A stretch of DNA of 64,000 bases from Pseudoalteromonas aurantia (GCF_005886875.1 NZ_PNBY01000062.1:1-64000), one strand, 5' to 3'. Positions 48,671 through 57,718 are shown, counted from the first letter of the stretch. Notes: generated by a model from the sequence alone, not told the origin. Made by a program: numbers and translations.

Positions 48671-48976
48671 GTAACAGTATTTTTTGGTCATCAACTATTA
48701 CCTCTAAATTAACCCTTTGTCGCGTTGGCGACAGCAACCAAAGAGGGGCGGCCGCTGGCCCCTCTCTGGACTCACCCAGCGCCCCACCATCACGCTGATC
48801 TTCAAATAAATAATTGATGTGAACGTAAACGCCATGAAAGCACATCCATGTGCCAGCATGGCTTGAAGCGCATTGCCTATAGGGATTTAGGTACTTGGGA
48901 TTTGTCGGGAACAAAATCCCGCCATGCGAGTGTATTACTCATCAATTATTTATTTTCAGGCGTGATAGAAGGGGGA
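48655..48976. repeat. Duplicated 300-bp module, copy A
   Basis: It begins CCATAAACAACTTGTAACAG, contains CTTTGTCGCGTTGGCGACAG and ends near TTATTTTCAGG. It is nearly identical in order to copy B at 49314-49606. On the minus strand both can be read as a short peptide with WMCFHGVYVHINYLFEDQ, but the two frames are not kept intact to the same end, so I do not call a gene. It looks like a non-coding dispersed repeat. Confidence 0.8.
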
Positions 48977-49039
48977 GTGGTGTTATCTGTAAGCGCGGTG
49001 TTTCTAGTAAGAATATAGGCGACAGCAAGTTGTACTAAT

Positions 49040-49320
49040 TTAGTTTTCCTGACGCAGGTTAGGATCCATGCTTAGCAGCACTTGAATCAATATCGTCTTG
49101 CTGACGCAGAGCAGGCTCCATTCTTAGCAGAGCTTGTATCAATATCGTCTTTCTGGTGCAGGTTTTAGCAGCACTTGTATCAATGTCATCTTCCTGACGT
49201 AGGTCAGGACCCATTCTTAGCAGAGCTTGTATCAATATCGTCTTCCTGACGCAGGTCAGGATCCATTCAAAGCAGCATTTATATCAATATCGTCTTCCTG
49301 ACGAAGGTCAGGATCCATAA
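49040..49320. repeat. Tandem array of 52-bp hairpin units, copy 2 (six units)
   Basis: Six units of the same type as at 48531, one of them internally deleted near 49150-49165. The array again leads into the 300-bp module. Confidence 0.85.
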
Positions 49321-49606
49321 ACCACTTGTATCAGTACTTTTTGGTCATCAACTATTACCTCTAAATTGACACTTTGTCGCGTTGGCGACAGCAATCAAAG
49401 AGGGACGGCTGTTGGCCCCTCTCTGCACCCAGCGCTCCATTATCATGCTGATCTTCAAATAAATAATTGATGTGAACGTAAACGCCATGAAGGCACATCC
49501 ATATATCAGCATAGCTTGAAGCGTATTTGCGTTTGTCGGGCAAAAAATCCCGTCATGCGAGTGTATTACTCATCAACTACTTATTTTCAGACGCGATGAA
49601 GGAGTC
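49314..49606. repeat. Duplicated 300-bp module, copy B
   Basis: Second copy of the module at 48655. Compared with copy A it lacks about 20 bp near 49528 and differs by scattered substitutions, so the duplication is not recent. A third, short piece (CTTTGTCGCGTTGGCGACAG and flanks) lies at 53759-53798. Confidence 0.8.
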
Positions 49607-49634
49607 TTTAAGATGTGTTTGTTATAGTTGGAAT

Positions 49635-49652
49635 ATCAACGACTCTGGCCCC
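49635..49652 (+). repeat. RAYT-end motif, single site
   Basis: ATCAACGACTCTGGCCCC, one mismatch to the motif that flanks the RAYT gene at 56.7-57.5 kb. It stands between module B and the receptor gene. Confidence 0.75.
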
Positions 49653-49728
49653 TTTTCTTAAAGTACATACATAAAGGCCATTTAAACTTTAAATGGCCTT
49701 ACCGACACATATACCATTTAGTTAAAAA

Positions 49729-52572
49729 TTAAAACTCTTTAAACCATGATAGTGTGTAATAACGGCCTCTGGGGTTTGGTCCGCGATCATATCCTCTTGC
49801 AACATCTAAAAATGGGGGAGTTTCACCAAAAGGGTTTTGAATTGTTAAATTAAAACGGCCGTATTCATCTAGATCGTATCCTACATTGAACGTTTTTAAA
49901 TCATAAGAGGGTGACCAGTCCTGTGCATACTCCCTTTCAACTCTATATTTATCTTTTTCTGGTACGTCTGTTAAATCTAGCTCAATATCATCATATGAGT
50001 TGAAGGCCTCACTGCCATAAGCGACAGTAAATGAAGACGTCCATTTGTCTTTCTTCCAATGAATACCAAAGGATTGTTTGGTTTCTAAGTTGTTATATCG
50101 GCCTATAGAGGGTGTCCATTCTTCATCACCTAAATATTGATCTTCACCTAGTGTTATTTCTGCCAAAGAATAGGTGACCCTAAACTTACCAATTGATGTT
50201 TCAGGAAACGCATAATCTAAATCTAAGTCGTAGCCTTGAGTACGAGTTTTACCAATGTTAATAATTATACTTTTATAATATTCAAGTACATGTGTTTCTG
50301 GATTACGTTGAATAAGATCGCCAAATAACTCACCATTTGTGCGTGCATTTTCGCGTAGCATCACTCGAGTTAAACGCTCTGGTGCATTTTCAATATCCAC
50401 TTTCCAAAAATCTAAAGTTGCGGTCAGACCGGCTATGTAATCAGGTGTCCATACAAAACCCAAGTTACGAGATGTAGAAGTCTCGGGGTTTAAGTTTTCA
50501 TTACCACCCATTTCAAACCCCCATTCATATGGGGCTGCCTCGGCTACTTTTCCACCAAAGCTTTGACACAAGGGGAGATCTTCCCACCCATTTTTACTGC
50601 AAGGATCAGAGGAGTTTGAATACCACCTGTCAGTAAATACCTCTCGACCACGATATAAGTCAAATAAAGTCGGTGCCCTAAAGCCCTCTGAATAGTTTGC
50701 TCTTACTAAAAGTTCCTCAACAGGTTTCCAATACACATTAAACGAAGGGGTGCTTGATGAGCCAGAGTCACTGTAGCTCGAATAACGCATTGCCACATCT
50801 AAAGTGAGATACTCAGCCAGAAAAGCATCGTTTAAGATCGGAAAGCTGGCTTCAAAATATGCCTCTTTAATTTTACGTTTGGGTGGCAGGTTACTGTCTT
50901 CTTGACCTAAGTTTCCGACCAATTTGTATTGGCCTCTTACCTTATCAAATTCATTGCTGGCTTCTTCGGTTCTGTATTCTGCCCCAATAGCTACCTGGAT
51001 TGTACCTGCAGGTAACTCATACACTTCTCCAACAGCACTTAAGTTAAATGTGTTCGTGATAGCTTCATGCTCAGTCCAAATACCATCAATCATAATATTT
51101 TCAGGTAATTGACTGTTTAGATCTTCAATGTCTAGAAAGGGATTTAGCTCAGTACAATTATCTGCTGCTAAGCATGCTTCAGGGCCGCCGAAGCTATTTT
51201 GTAATAATGTTCTGTTAAGTGCTGTCGGGTAATCGGTTTTTGCTTTGTAGCTACTGTGAACAAGATCTGTCGACCAAGTCCAGCTTTCTGACAGCTCACC
51301 ATTTAATCCAAAGCGAACATGAAGAGGTGTCATATTGGTTGTGGTGTTGCGTTTGTTTATGTCAGTAAGACGACGGTTCATTCTGACATCACGGCCAAAT
51401 GGATTATATTTATTGTCTGCACTTACAAATAAATTTGAAACAACAGCGGCGGCTTCTTGCGCATAGTTTTCTTTATTAGCATAAAGAAGTTGAAAAGTGC
51501 CCTCTAATGAATCAGAAAAGTTATAATAAGAATTGAGTAAAATACTGAACTCAGTTCTTTTTGATGCATCGAGTGTTTCACTTTGGAAGTTATAACCATG
51601 AGCCTCTTTATATTGTTTCTCAGCTTCTGCTTGGGCGAGATCTTCTAATTGCCAGCATTTATCTCCAGCCTTGCCAGTATAGGTTGCAGAAAAGGGTGAA
51701 AAATCAGATAGACTACTGCCTTGAGTCCCGTTATTTCTGTGTAACATGTGATAAGTTGCGGTAGCTGTATCTTGATCACATTCGGCATAGGTGAAGTTAC
51801 CATCAGGACTATAGATACTATTCCAATTTGTTCCTTCAAACCCCCCCCGCATTTTTTGATCGCGGCGATCCGGGTCGTAAAAGCTTCGATTCCCCCGATT
51901 AAATGTACCTATCTTTTTTGCTTCAGCACCAATTGTGAATCCACTGTTATTAAAGCTTTTACCACCAACAAAACTAAATGTATGAGTTGGCGCATCGTTG
52001 TATTCACTTATTCCCGTTGAGGCATTGACTTTAATACCGTCAAAGTCTTTTAACAATTGATAGTTAATAACTCCTGCTATTGCATCTGAGCCATATATTG
52101 CTGAGGCTGAGCCTTTTTTTATGTCAACACGTTGCAGCATCGTAGTAGGGATAACAGAGACATCAACAGAGCCATCTGTGTCTGCCGCCATTCTGACCCC
52201 ATCCAACAGATTGAGCGTCCGTGCGTAACCTAACCCCCTTAATTGAACTTTTTGCCTGCCATCGTTGTTTCTTGCATCAGCCCCAAAGTTTTCATCGATA
52301 GAGACTTGATGCCCATTCATTGCTGGTAATCGGGTGAAAATATCTGTAATAGAGGATAATCCACTCAAGGCAATGTCTTCACTTGAAACACTGGTAATAG
52401 GTAAAGAGGATGTAAGTTCTGGCCTACTTAAGCGAGAGCCGGTGACAGCTATTCGCTCGACTTCTTTTACATCTTTTTTATCAGTGTCATCATTTGCATA
52501 AGTATTAGCAAGTGGCATAAAAAATAATGAGGCGGATAAAGCACTCTGGATAGGTGATAATTTAAAACGCAT
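49729..52572 (-). CDS. TonB-dependent outer membrane receptor
   Basis: A protein of 947 residues. Signal peptide to about residue 26 (ANTYA), TonB-box region EVERIAVTGSRL, plug domain (residues about 45-170: LPAMNGHQVS, LRGLGYARTLNLLDGVRM, VDIKKGSASAIYGSDAIAGVINY) and a 22-strand beta barrel ending in the aromatic YTLSWFKEF. It imports an unknown ligand using TonB energy; oxidoreductase-like or peptide/sugar substrates cannot be told apart. No transporter or regulator is adjacent, and it is surrounded by repeats, which suggests acquisition. Confidence 0.93.
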   Translation of the reverse strand: MRFKLSPIQSALSASLFFMPLANTYANDDTDKKDVKEVERIAVTGSRLSRPELTSSLPITSVSSEDIALSGLSSITDIFTRLPAMNGHQVSIDENFGADARNNDGRQKVQLRGLGYARTLNLLDGVRMAADTDGSVDVSVIPTTMLQRVDIKKGSASAIYGSDAIAGVINYQLLKDFDGIKVNASTGISEYNDAPTHTFSFVGGKSFNNSGFTIGAEAKKIGTFNRGNRSFYDPDRRDQKMRGGFEGTNWNSIYSPDGNFTYAECDQDTATATYHMLHRNNGTQGSSLSDFSPFSATYTGKAGDKCWQLEDLAQAEAEKQYKEAHGYNFQSETLDASKRTEFSILLNSYYNFSDSLEGTFQLLYANKENYAQEAAAVVSNLFVSADNKYNPFGRDVRMNRRLTDINKRNTTTNMTPLHVRFGLNGELSESWTWSTDLVHSSYKAKTDYPTALNRTLLQNSFGGPEACLAADNCTELNPFLDIEDLNSQLPENIMIDGIWTEHEAITNTFNLSAVGEVYELPAGTIQVAIGAEYRTEEASNEFDKVRGQYKLVGNLGQEDSNLPPKRKIKEAYFEASFPILNDAFLAEYLTLDVAMRYSSYSDSGSSSTPSFNVYWKPVEELLVRANYSEGFRAPTLFDLYRGREVFTDRWYSNSSDPCSKNGWEDLPLCQSFGGKVAEAAPYEWGFEMGGNENLNPETSTSRNLGFVWTPDYIAGLTATLDFWKVDIENAPERLTRVMLRENARTNGELFGDLIQRNPETHVLEYYKSIIINIGKTRTQGYDLDLDYAFPETSIGKFRVTYSLAEITLGEDQYLGDEEWTPSIGRYNNLETKQSFGIHWKKDKWTSSFTVAYGSEAFNSYDDIELDLTDVPEKDKYRVEREYAQDWSPSYDLKTFNVGYDLDEYGRFNLTIQNPFGETPPFLDVARGYDRGPNPRGRYYTLSWFKEF

Positions 52573-52760
52573 ATGAACCCTTTGTTATAATTGTTGTTGT
52601 GAATTTATGGGGACAAATGTAATTAAAGTTAATTTTATTAACAAATGAATAATATTCATGTTGTCAAATATTATTTTTGAACTATATATTCCTAATTGTA
52701 ATAATCGGGGCAGAGTCTGTACGATCCCCACGAAATAATTATACGTTTTAATAATCATAT

Positions 52761-53535
52761 TTAACTGCCACATTTTCGAAGCTGCATAATTGCATTTAAG
52801 CAGCTTCGCATACACAGCCTTTCGCCTCTATCTACCTCGACACGTTGACCAATAAATTGTAATGACAGTATGTTGCCTGCTTTTAAAGAGTTAGCTTGAT
52901 ACTGTCTATGCTTATTCTTAAGTTTAGCCGTCATGCCTAAAATCATAAGAAACCAGTGTGCTAAGGTGGTGAGCAATACAAGCAAGAATAAACGGCTTTG
53001 AACGGTTGTTTTATTGTATGTGAACCCTTGACCAAAACGCCGACTTTTCATATCTCTAAACCCTTCTTCTATCTGCATTCGTAACTGGTAAATATTGACT
53101 TGCTTAATTGCAGAGTTACGTGAATAAGGAAGTGAGCTAGAGATAAGCCATGGATCCCTAGCAGACTTAATATGCACTTTTGCATGCTTTGATTGTTTTG
53201 GTTTTCCCGAACGATTGAGTGCTTTTCTACCTTTCGCTTTTTGCTTGTCGACAACAAGCTGGTACTTTAGGGGATTACTACGAGTAATGTAGCCAATAAA
53301 TGTTTGAGCATGTAGTGTCGCTTTTCTGTAAACGTGTGTAATACATTGCCAGTTTTCATCGTCAACAGAATAGAAATTTGGCAAACGGGTTCTACCAACA
53401 CAGTCCCAACCTTGTGCTAATACACTGCGAAACCAAGGTGTTTTAAAACTGGCATCCGTAACAATAATAGGCTGACAATCTCGCGGCAGTACTTGTGCTA
53501 ATTTTTTAAGAAAATCAACGACACTGACCCCATTG
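52761..53535 (-). pseudogene. 5'-truncated IS4-type transposase
   Basis: An open frame of about 258 codons runs from near 53535 to the stop at 52761. It begins without a start codon at GVSVVDFLKKLAQVLP and includes the catalytic block IIVTDASFKTPWF (DDE Asp), KTRRFG-like DMKSRRFGQGF (with the preceding EEGFRDMK carrying the Glu), and a C-terminal hydrophobic helix. The N-terminal one third is missing. The truncation point coincides with a RAYT-type motif at 53514-53531 and a gcvP 3'-end fragment. It is inactive. Confidence 0.88.
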
Positions 53536-53595
53536 TTCGAGACTTATGCAGAGTAATTGAGTATAGGTCGGGCTAATCCCCGACTTAGATTTTTA
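53536..53595 (+). pseudogene. Copy of the last five codons and trailer of gcvP
   Basis: GAGAC-T-TATGCAGAGTAATTGAGT matches the gcvP end at 48399-48423 with one mismatch, encoding ETYAE and the stop, and the trailer then shows a GGT-GGGCT similarity. A terminator follows as it does after gcvP. It marks one border of the accessory insertion. Confidence 0.75.
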
Positions 53596-53596
53596 A

Positions 53597-53627
53597 AAAC
53601 CGCCTTAAGCCATTAAGGCGGTTTTTT
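53597..53627 (+). terminator. Terminator following the gcvP-end copy
   Basis: AACCGCCTTAA-GCCA-TTAAGGCGGTT with a run of T. It differs in stem sequence from the terminator after the intact gcvP. Confidence 0.85.
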
Positions 53628-53937
53628 ATGTGGGTGGGGTTTGAATATTTTTGGCTTTATCTACCTAGGTAGCAGCGATTTTATATCGCGACTTTTGAAC
53701 ATTTTCGTCATTCTGAACTTGTTTCAGAATCTATGTTTTGTTCACCACCTGTCTTCAATTGAACTCTTTGTCGCGTTGGCGACAGCAACCAAGGGGCGGC
53801 AAGTATTTCAATTTAGTAACGTACAAAAATTCACCCATGAAGCTTCTGCCTGTCGGCATCCATGCGTTCACTTCCTCGCGCTGCGAAATTTCGTTATGAG
53901 ATTGAAATCAGGGAATGGTTAAAATCGAAAGAGTAAA
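53628..53937. other. Gap with dispersed repeats
   Basis: No gene is supported. It holds a dispersed hairpin, CATTCTGAACTTGTTTCAGAAT near 53710, and a piece of the 300-bp module at 53759-53798. An open frame can be read across it but is built from these repeats. Confidence 0.6.
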
Positions 53938-53983
53938 ATCAACGACTCTGACCCCATTGATTAAAATCAACGACTCTGACCCC
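53938..53983 (+). repeat. Tandem pair of RAYT-end motifs
   Basis: ATCAACGACTCTGACCCC occurs at 53938-53955 and again at 53966-53983, each followed by ATTGATTAAA. The pair abuts the opening of the toxin-cassette frame. Confidence 0.85.
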
Positions 53984-54021
53984 ATTGATTAAAAACGCTC
54001 AAAACAGCTGGCAAGACGGTA

Positions 54022-55671
54022 ATGGGGGCTACATCAGCTATTAGCTCTGTTGCAGCAAATAAATTGGTGGGTAACCAAGCCAGTTTCCGCTGGGGGAATG
54101 TAGCTGCGTCGGCGTTGACTTCTGCCATTGCACCCGGAAATATGGGTGAGATTGGTAAGGGAATAGACAACCCACTCACAGGGATTGTACAATCAGGGAT
54201 CCGATATGGTGCGGATAAATTGTTTGGTAATCAAGCGAGCTGGAACTTTGGTCATGTTGCAACGGATGCATTTGGCAATGCGTTGGGGAATAGTATTGTA
54301 GGTGGAATCCAACGCTCTGAAGCTGAGAAAAATAACCGCAATCGTTATATTGAAGCGATGGGTCAAAAACTCACCGCGGATACAGCGCGTAAAATTGACG
54401 GACAACTTGCAACAGACTTAAACAATTCGCTTAACACTACGATGCAGGGTGTTGATTCTTCAGTTGACCGTATGTTGTGGGCGATTAATCATAATCAACA
54501 AATTGATGCCAATGAGCAATTTGCGGCCGATGAGGCGAGAAGAGCTTCGAGACAGCAAGGGGTGGTTGATAGGGCTAATGGGTTAAGTGCTTCATTGTCG
54601 TCACAAGCAAGCGCATTAGAAAATAGGCACCGAAATCAGATCGCAGGCATTCAAGCAAGTGCAGATGCTGCTTTTGCGAAAGGTGTAGCGCGTGGTGAAG
54701 CGATGTATGCTGCGGGTGTTAGAAACCGTGAGAAGATTGGAATTGATTTACTCAAAGGTGTTGATGTTGAGGGCTACTTAGCATGGCGAGAATCTGAGGC
54801 TGTTCGTGCACAACAATGGAGAAAAGATAACCCCAATTGGTCTAGATTTGGTGACAACTTGTGGGATTTAGGCCAATCAGTTGTTAATAGCAGTATTTCA
54901 ATCTGGAATACCGCAGTTGATATGTCTAGCGCCTACAGAAGACATGATAATTACACTGACTTAACTTTCGACTTAATGAAAAGTGTAGGTAGTATGGGCG
55001 CTGATTTAGGCAAAGTTGGTATTGACTTACTTGAGGTGGGTTTGTCAGCGACTATATTACCTATCTATCAAGAGTTAGGATATTTAGACGGTGGTGCTGT
55101 AGAGCTTGAAGCTGGAGCCTACTACACAAGCTCTTCAGGTTTAGGAACTGGGGGGGCGGCAACAATCGCTTTTAACCCAAATGGAACTGGCGGTACTGCA
55201 TTTGCACATGACATAGGATTCGAAAGTTTTGTCCGTAAGAACACATTCTCATTTGATATGTCTCTAGCAACAGGAGACCAGATGAGAGCGGAAGATTTTC
55301 TAAATGGTTATGTGTTAGCAGGCGGAATGAACGTTGAGATACCAGCTGCTCGATCTCCATTTCTACCAAATAGTGTTGGTGTATTTAGGGGCAAGACTTA
55401 TGATCTAGATCCGCTCCAATACGGGGTTGGTAAAAATAACCCCGCGAAATTAGATTTATATGGTGTTCAAATGGCTAAAAGTTTCGATTGGCCCAGCTTT
55501 ATGTCTTCTTCTAGGAAGCCTATCACAGGTATTAGAAACTATGGTGTCTCGGGGCATATTGTTAGGCAACAGTCTTCTCGAAACTCATCGTGGGATTTAG
55601 GTAGTATGGGCGAGCTATTATATGGTTTCCAAAACATGCATTTTACCCAGTACAAATGGTTAACAAAGTAA
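54022..55671 (+). CDS. Orphan C-terminal part of a polymorphic toxin
   Basis: A frame of 549 residues opens just after a RAYT-motif pair and has no convincing ribosome-binding site; the upstream frame (LKTLKTAGKTV) looks like more of the same protein. The first 90 residues hold two repeats of the pre-toxin type (NQASFRWGNVAASALTSAI, NQASWNFGHVATDAFGNALG) seen in giant LysM/Rhs-like toxins. A coiled region (about 100-240) and a glycine-rich C-terminal region (from about 330) follow. The C-terminal 200 residues are the candidate toxin, not recognised. A candidate immunity gene comes next. It is probably a silent cassette used for tip exchange. Confidence 0.7.
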   Translation: MGATSAISSVAANKLVGNQASFRWGNVAASALTSAIAPGNMGEIGKGIDNPLTGIVQSGIRYGADKLFGNQASWNFGHVATDAFGNALGNSIVGGIQRSEAEKNNRNRYIEAMGQKLTADTARKIDGQLATDLNNSLNTTMQGVDSSVDRMLWAINHNQQIDANEQFAADEARRASRQQGVVDRANGLSASLSSQASALENRHRNQIAGIQASADAAFAKGVARGEAMYAAGVRNREKIGIDLLKGVDVEGYLAWRESEAVRAQQWRKDNPNWSRFGDNLWDLGQSVVNSSISIWNTAVDMSSAYRRHDNYTDLTFDLMKSVGSMGADLGKVGIDLLEVGLSATILPIYQELGYLDGGAVELEAGAYYTSSSGLGTGGAATIAFNPNGTGGTAFAHDIGFESFVRKNTFSFDMSLATGDQMRAEDFLNGYVLAGGMNVEIPAARSPFLPNSVGVFRGKTYDLDPLQYGVGKNNPAKLDLYGVQMAKSFDWPSFMSSSRKPITGIRNYGVSGHIVRQQSSRNSSWDLGSMGELLYGFQNMHFTQYKWLTK

Positions 55672-55696
55672 ACAAACGATAACATTAAAAGGAAAA

Positions 55697-55724
55697 GGTG
55701 GGCGTGTTTTAGCCCACCAAAAAC
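55697..55724 (+). terminator. Hairpin after the toxin cassette
   Basis: GGTGGGC-GTGTTTTA-GCCCACC, just before the next start codon. T run absent, so termination is uncertain. Confidence 0.5.
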
Positions 55725-55725
55725 T

Positions 55726-56343
55726 ATGACAAGTTATACCACAATTTATTCACCAGCGATGACGAGTTCGCTAGATATCCATTTAGGATTAATGCACACA
55801 AGTGTTATCAGTACTGTATTGATAGCTGCATTAGTATTTATTTTTTATAAGCATAAAAAGTATAAAAACCAACTTAAAGCTTACCACACAGTTTTATGCA
55901 TTGGCTGTATTTTTGCTTATATAACGTATCAAGCCACGACTTACAGTGATAAGTATGAGGTAAAAAAAGCCAATTATGTAAATTATGAGCATATAAATAA
56001 CTTTCATAAGGTCAAAACATTTGAAGCGAAGCTTATTTCTACCGAAATATTGAGAGAAACTTGGCCGGGTAACAGGACAAATAGAGGTGAGGATGACTTA
56101 TGGACAATCCTAAAACTGAATACCAGCAAAGGGGAATTTCATATTAATAATGAAGCAGGTTGGTTGAGATCACAAGACCCTACCATGCCACTGTGCTTTA
56201 AAGGTGATTTTATAGAACTGATTACGCCTTATGAAGGCTATGATATTAAGATGAGATATTACCATTCATATTCCACCTATCACAAAACAGATAAATCTAA
56301 GACTGTGTGTTTAGTCGACTTTAAAGTGAAAGGTAAAACTTAA
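55726..56343 (+). CDS. Candidate immunity protein (two membrane segments)
   Basis: A protein of 205 residues. Two membrane helices (about 27-44 and 53-70) precede a soluble C-terminal domain of about 130 residues. No family is recognised. Its place 54 nt after the toxin cassette and before a second cassette is the usual place for an immunity gene in polymorphic toxin loci; that assignment rests on context. The two-helix anchor would suit a toxin acting at the membrane or periplasm. Confidence 0.6.
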   Translation: MTSYTTIYSPAMTSSLDIHLGLMHTSVISTVLIAALVFIFYKHKKYKNQLKAYHTVLCIGCIFAYITYQATTYSDKYEVKKANYVNYEHINNFHKVKTFEAKLISTEILRETWPGNRTNRGEDDLWTILKLNTSKGEFHINNEAGWLRSQDPTMPLCFKGDFIELITPYEGYDIKMRYYHSYSTYHKTDKSKTVCLVDFKVKGKT

Positions 56344-56363
56344 GGTAAACACCTAACACAATA

Positions 56364-56386
56364 CGGCTAGTTATTTTTGCTAGCCG
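56364..56386 (+). terminator. Hairpin after the candidate immunity gene
   Basis: CGGCTAG and CTAGCCG around TTATTTTTG. The right arm runs into the next cassette. Confidence 0.5.
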
Positions 56387-56769
56387 ATGCCTTTGGCAAT
56401 GCGTTGGGGAATTCGATTGTATCAGGGTTAAGTAAATCTCCAGATTCGGCTACACAGGGTGTCAGTCAGAAAACTAAGCAACAAATTGAACAAGCGAAAA
56501 ATACAGGTCAAAGTATTGACCCAGATGTAGCACAACAATACATGCAAGAGGTTGTAGCAGCTAAGAGTAAAGGTGGTGCGGTTGACTTAACTTTAGCGAA
56601 TGCTGATGGTGGTTGGACTATCAGTGGTGCTGGGTATAATGATGCTTTCGTAAGTCATAGAGCATTTGACGATTACAGTTCACTTGTATCAGCACGAACA
56701 GGCTTAGCTGAAAACTTTGGTAGGATCAAAGGGGTCAGAGTCGTTGATTTAGGCTTCACTTGTGTTTGA
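56377..56769 (+). pseudogene. Second orphan toxin tip, cut by the RAYT element
   Basis: It begins with ADAFGNALGNSIV, the same junction sequence as in the 54-kb cassette, and then diverges completely, which is the signature of alternative toxin tips. The frame is only about 130 codons and its last 13 codons are encoded by the RAYT end motif and element DNA, so the true C-terminus is lost. No start codon with a ribosome-binding site is seen. Confidence 0.75.
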
Positions 56770-57542
56770 TGGGCTACACTGATGTAACGAAAAACTAATG
56801 GACTAGTTAAGTTATGGCACGTCTTCCTCGATTAAATCTTCCCAATATCCCGCAGCATATTGTTCAACGCGGTAACAATCGGCAAGTGACTTTTGTTGAA
56901 GCAGATGACTATGTTGTTTATTTAGAGAAGCTGAAGAACTACGTCAAAGAGTATGAGGTTAAAGTTCATGCATATGTACTAATGACTAATCATGTTCATT
57001 TACTGGCAACACCAACCACAAGTAATGGTGTGAGCAAGCTTATACAGTCTTTAGGGCGTTATTATGTTCGCTATTTTAACCAAACTTATAAACGCACGGG
57101 CACATTGTGGGAAGGGCGATTTAAATCAACATTAGTTGATAGTGACAATTATTTTTTAATTGTGAGCCGTTACATTGAGCTTAACCCTGTTAGAGCAGGC
57201 ATGGTTCAGCACCCTGCTGAATATACTTGGTCTAGCTATCAGCATAATGCTGTAGGGAAGGTCATCGAGCTTATTACTGAACATGACTTATATGCGCAGT
57301 TAGGTACTAGACCAGAGCAGAGGCAAGCACAATACCGATCATTATTTGAAAGTCACATTGCGCCATATGCGCTTGGGGAAATAAAACAGCCACTGATAAA
57401 ATGTGGGTACTTGGCAATGATAAATTCAAACAACAAGTTGAGGAAGTGTCAGGTAGAAGAGCCTCTCCTCTTCCCAAAGGAGGAGATAGAAAATCAGAGG
57501 CATTTTTAAAGTCAAAAGAGAAAAATCAACGACTCTGACACA
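56731..57542. mobile_element. RAYT element
   Basis: An IS200-like transposase gene lies between GGGGTCAGAGTCGTTGAT (56731-56748) and its complement ATCAACGACTCTGAC (57525-57539). The motif, in either orientation, occurs at eight sites between 49.6 and 58.9 kb. The element has entered the second toxin tip. Confidence 0.85.
56814..57509 (+). CDS. REP-associated tyrosine transposase (Y1_Tnp)
   Basis: A protein of 231 residues, TnpA_REP/RAYT family. Seen are the N-terminal MARLPRLNLPNIPQHIVQRG, the HUH pair in MTNHVHLL, and the catalytic helix around RFKSTLVDSDNYFLIVSRYIELNPVRAGM, with a Tyr in the SRYIELNP block. It would cut at hairpin-forming repeats as a single-strand transposase. The gene is apparently intact. 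The flanking inverted motif and its scattered copies fit this role. Confidence 0.92.
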   Translation: MARLPRLNLPNIPQHIVQRGNNRQVTFVEADDYVVYLEKLKNYVKEYEVKVHAYVLMTNHVHLLATPTTSNGVSKLIQSLGRYYVRYFNQTYKRTGTLWEGRFKSTLVDSDNYFLIVSRYIELNPVRAGMVQHPAEYTWSSYQHNAVGKVIELITEHDLYAQLGTRPEQRQAQYRSLFESHIAPYALGEIKQPLIKCGYLAMINSNNKLRKCQVEEPLLFPKEEIENQRHF

Positions 57543-57552
57543 TAAATATATT

Positions 57553-57588
57553 CATATCAAAAAGCGCCTAAAAAGGCGCTTTGATATG
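57553..57588 (-). terminator. Long hairpin after peptide gene 1
   Basis: CATATCAAA-AAGCGCCT pairs with AGGCGCTTTGATATG around four A. It begins two bases past the peptide stop codon on the minus strand, and probably ends the regulator-membrane-peptide operon. Confidence 0.65.
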
Positions 57589-57589
57589 A

Positions 57590-57718
57590 TTAACCCCCGG
57601 TACTATAAATTGGTAAAGGGGGAGATGGTAATGCCTGTTGACGAATAGGGAGATCTGGCGAGCTCGAATGTCCTCCCCCATGAACTTGTTTTAATAGGTA
57701 TTCATTTAGTATTTTCAT
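57590..57718 (-). CDS. Peptide 1 with double-glycine-type leader
   Basis: A gene of 42 codons. The start of the peptide reads MKILNEYLLKQVHGGG. Leu4, Leu9 and Val12 stand at -12, -7 and -4 before the Gly14-Gly15 pair, the spacing of double-glycine leaders cut by C39 peptidase transporters. The rest is short, proline- and serine-rich, contains SPDLP, and ends STGG. An AGGGA site lies nine bases upstream. The ATG lies inside the membrane-protein gene (17-nt overlap), so translation is coupled. The same leader and SPDLP recur in two neighbouring genes, which is the main reason to believe it is real. Cargo function (bacteriocin, signal or other) is unknown. Confidence 0.7.
   Translation of the reverse strand: MKILNEYLLKQVHGGGHSSSPDLPIRQQALPSPPLPIYSTGG

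Noticed and set aside
48651-48914. Minus-strand frame in module A (and its twin in module B)
   Set aside because: The two frames differ in length and end, and the DNA behaves as a repeat, so a gene is not supported.
48531-49320. CRISPR-like array of regular repeats
   Set aside because: The sequences between the hairpins are conserved as well, unit length is 52 bp throughout and there are no cas genes. It is a tandem repeat.
53641-53922. 93-codon frame after the gcvP-end copy
   Set aside because: It is made of dispersed repeats (TTCTGAAC hairpin, module fragment) and has no family or start support.
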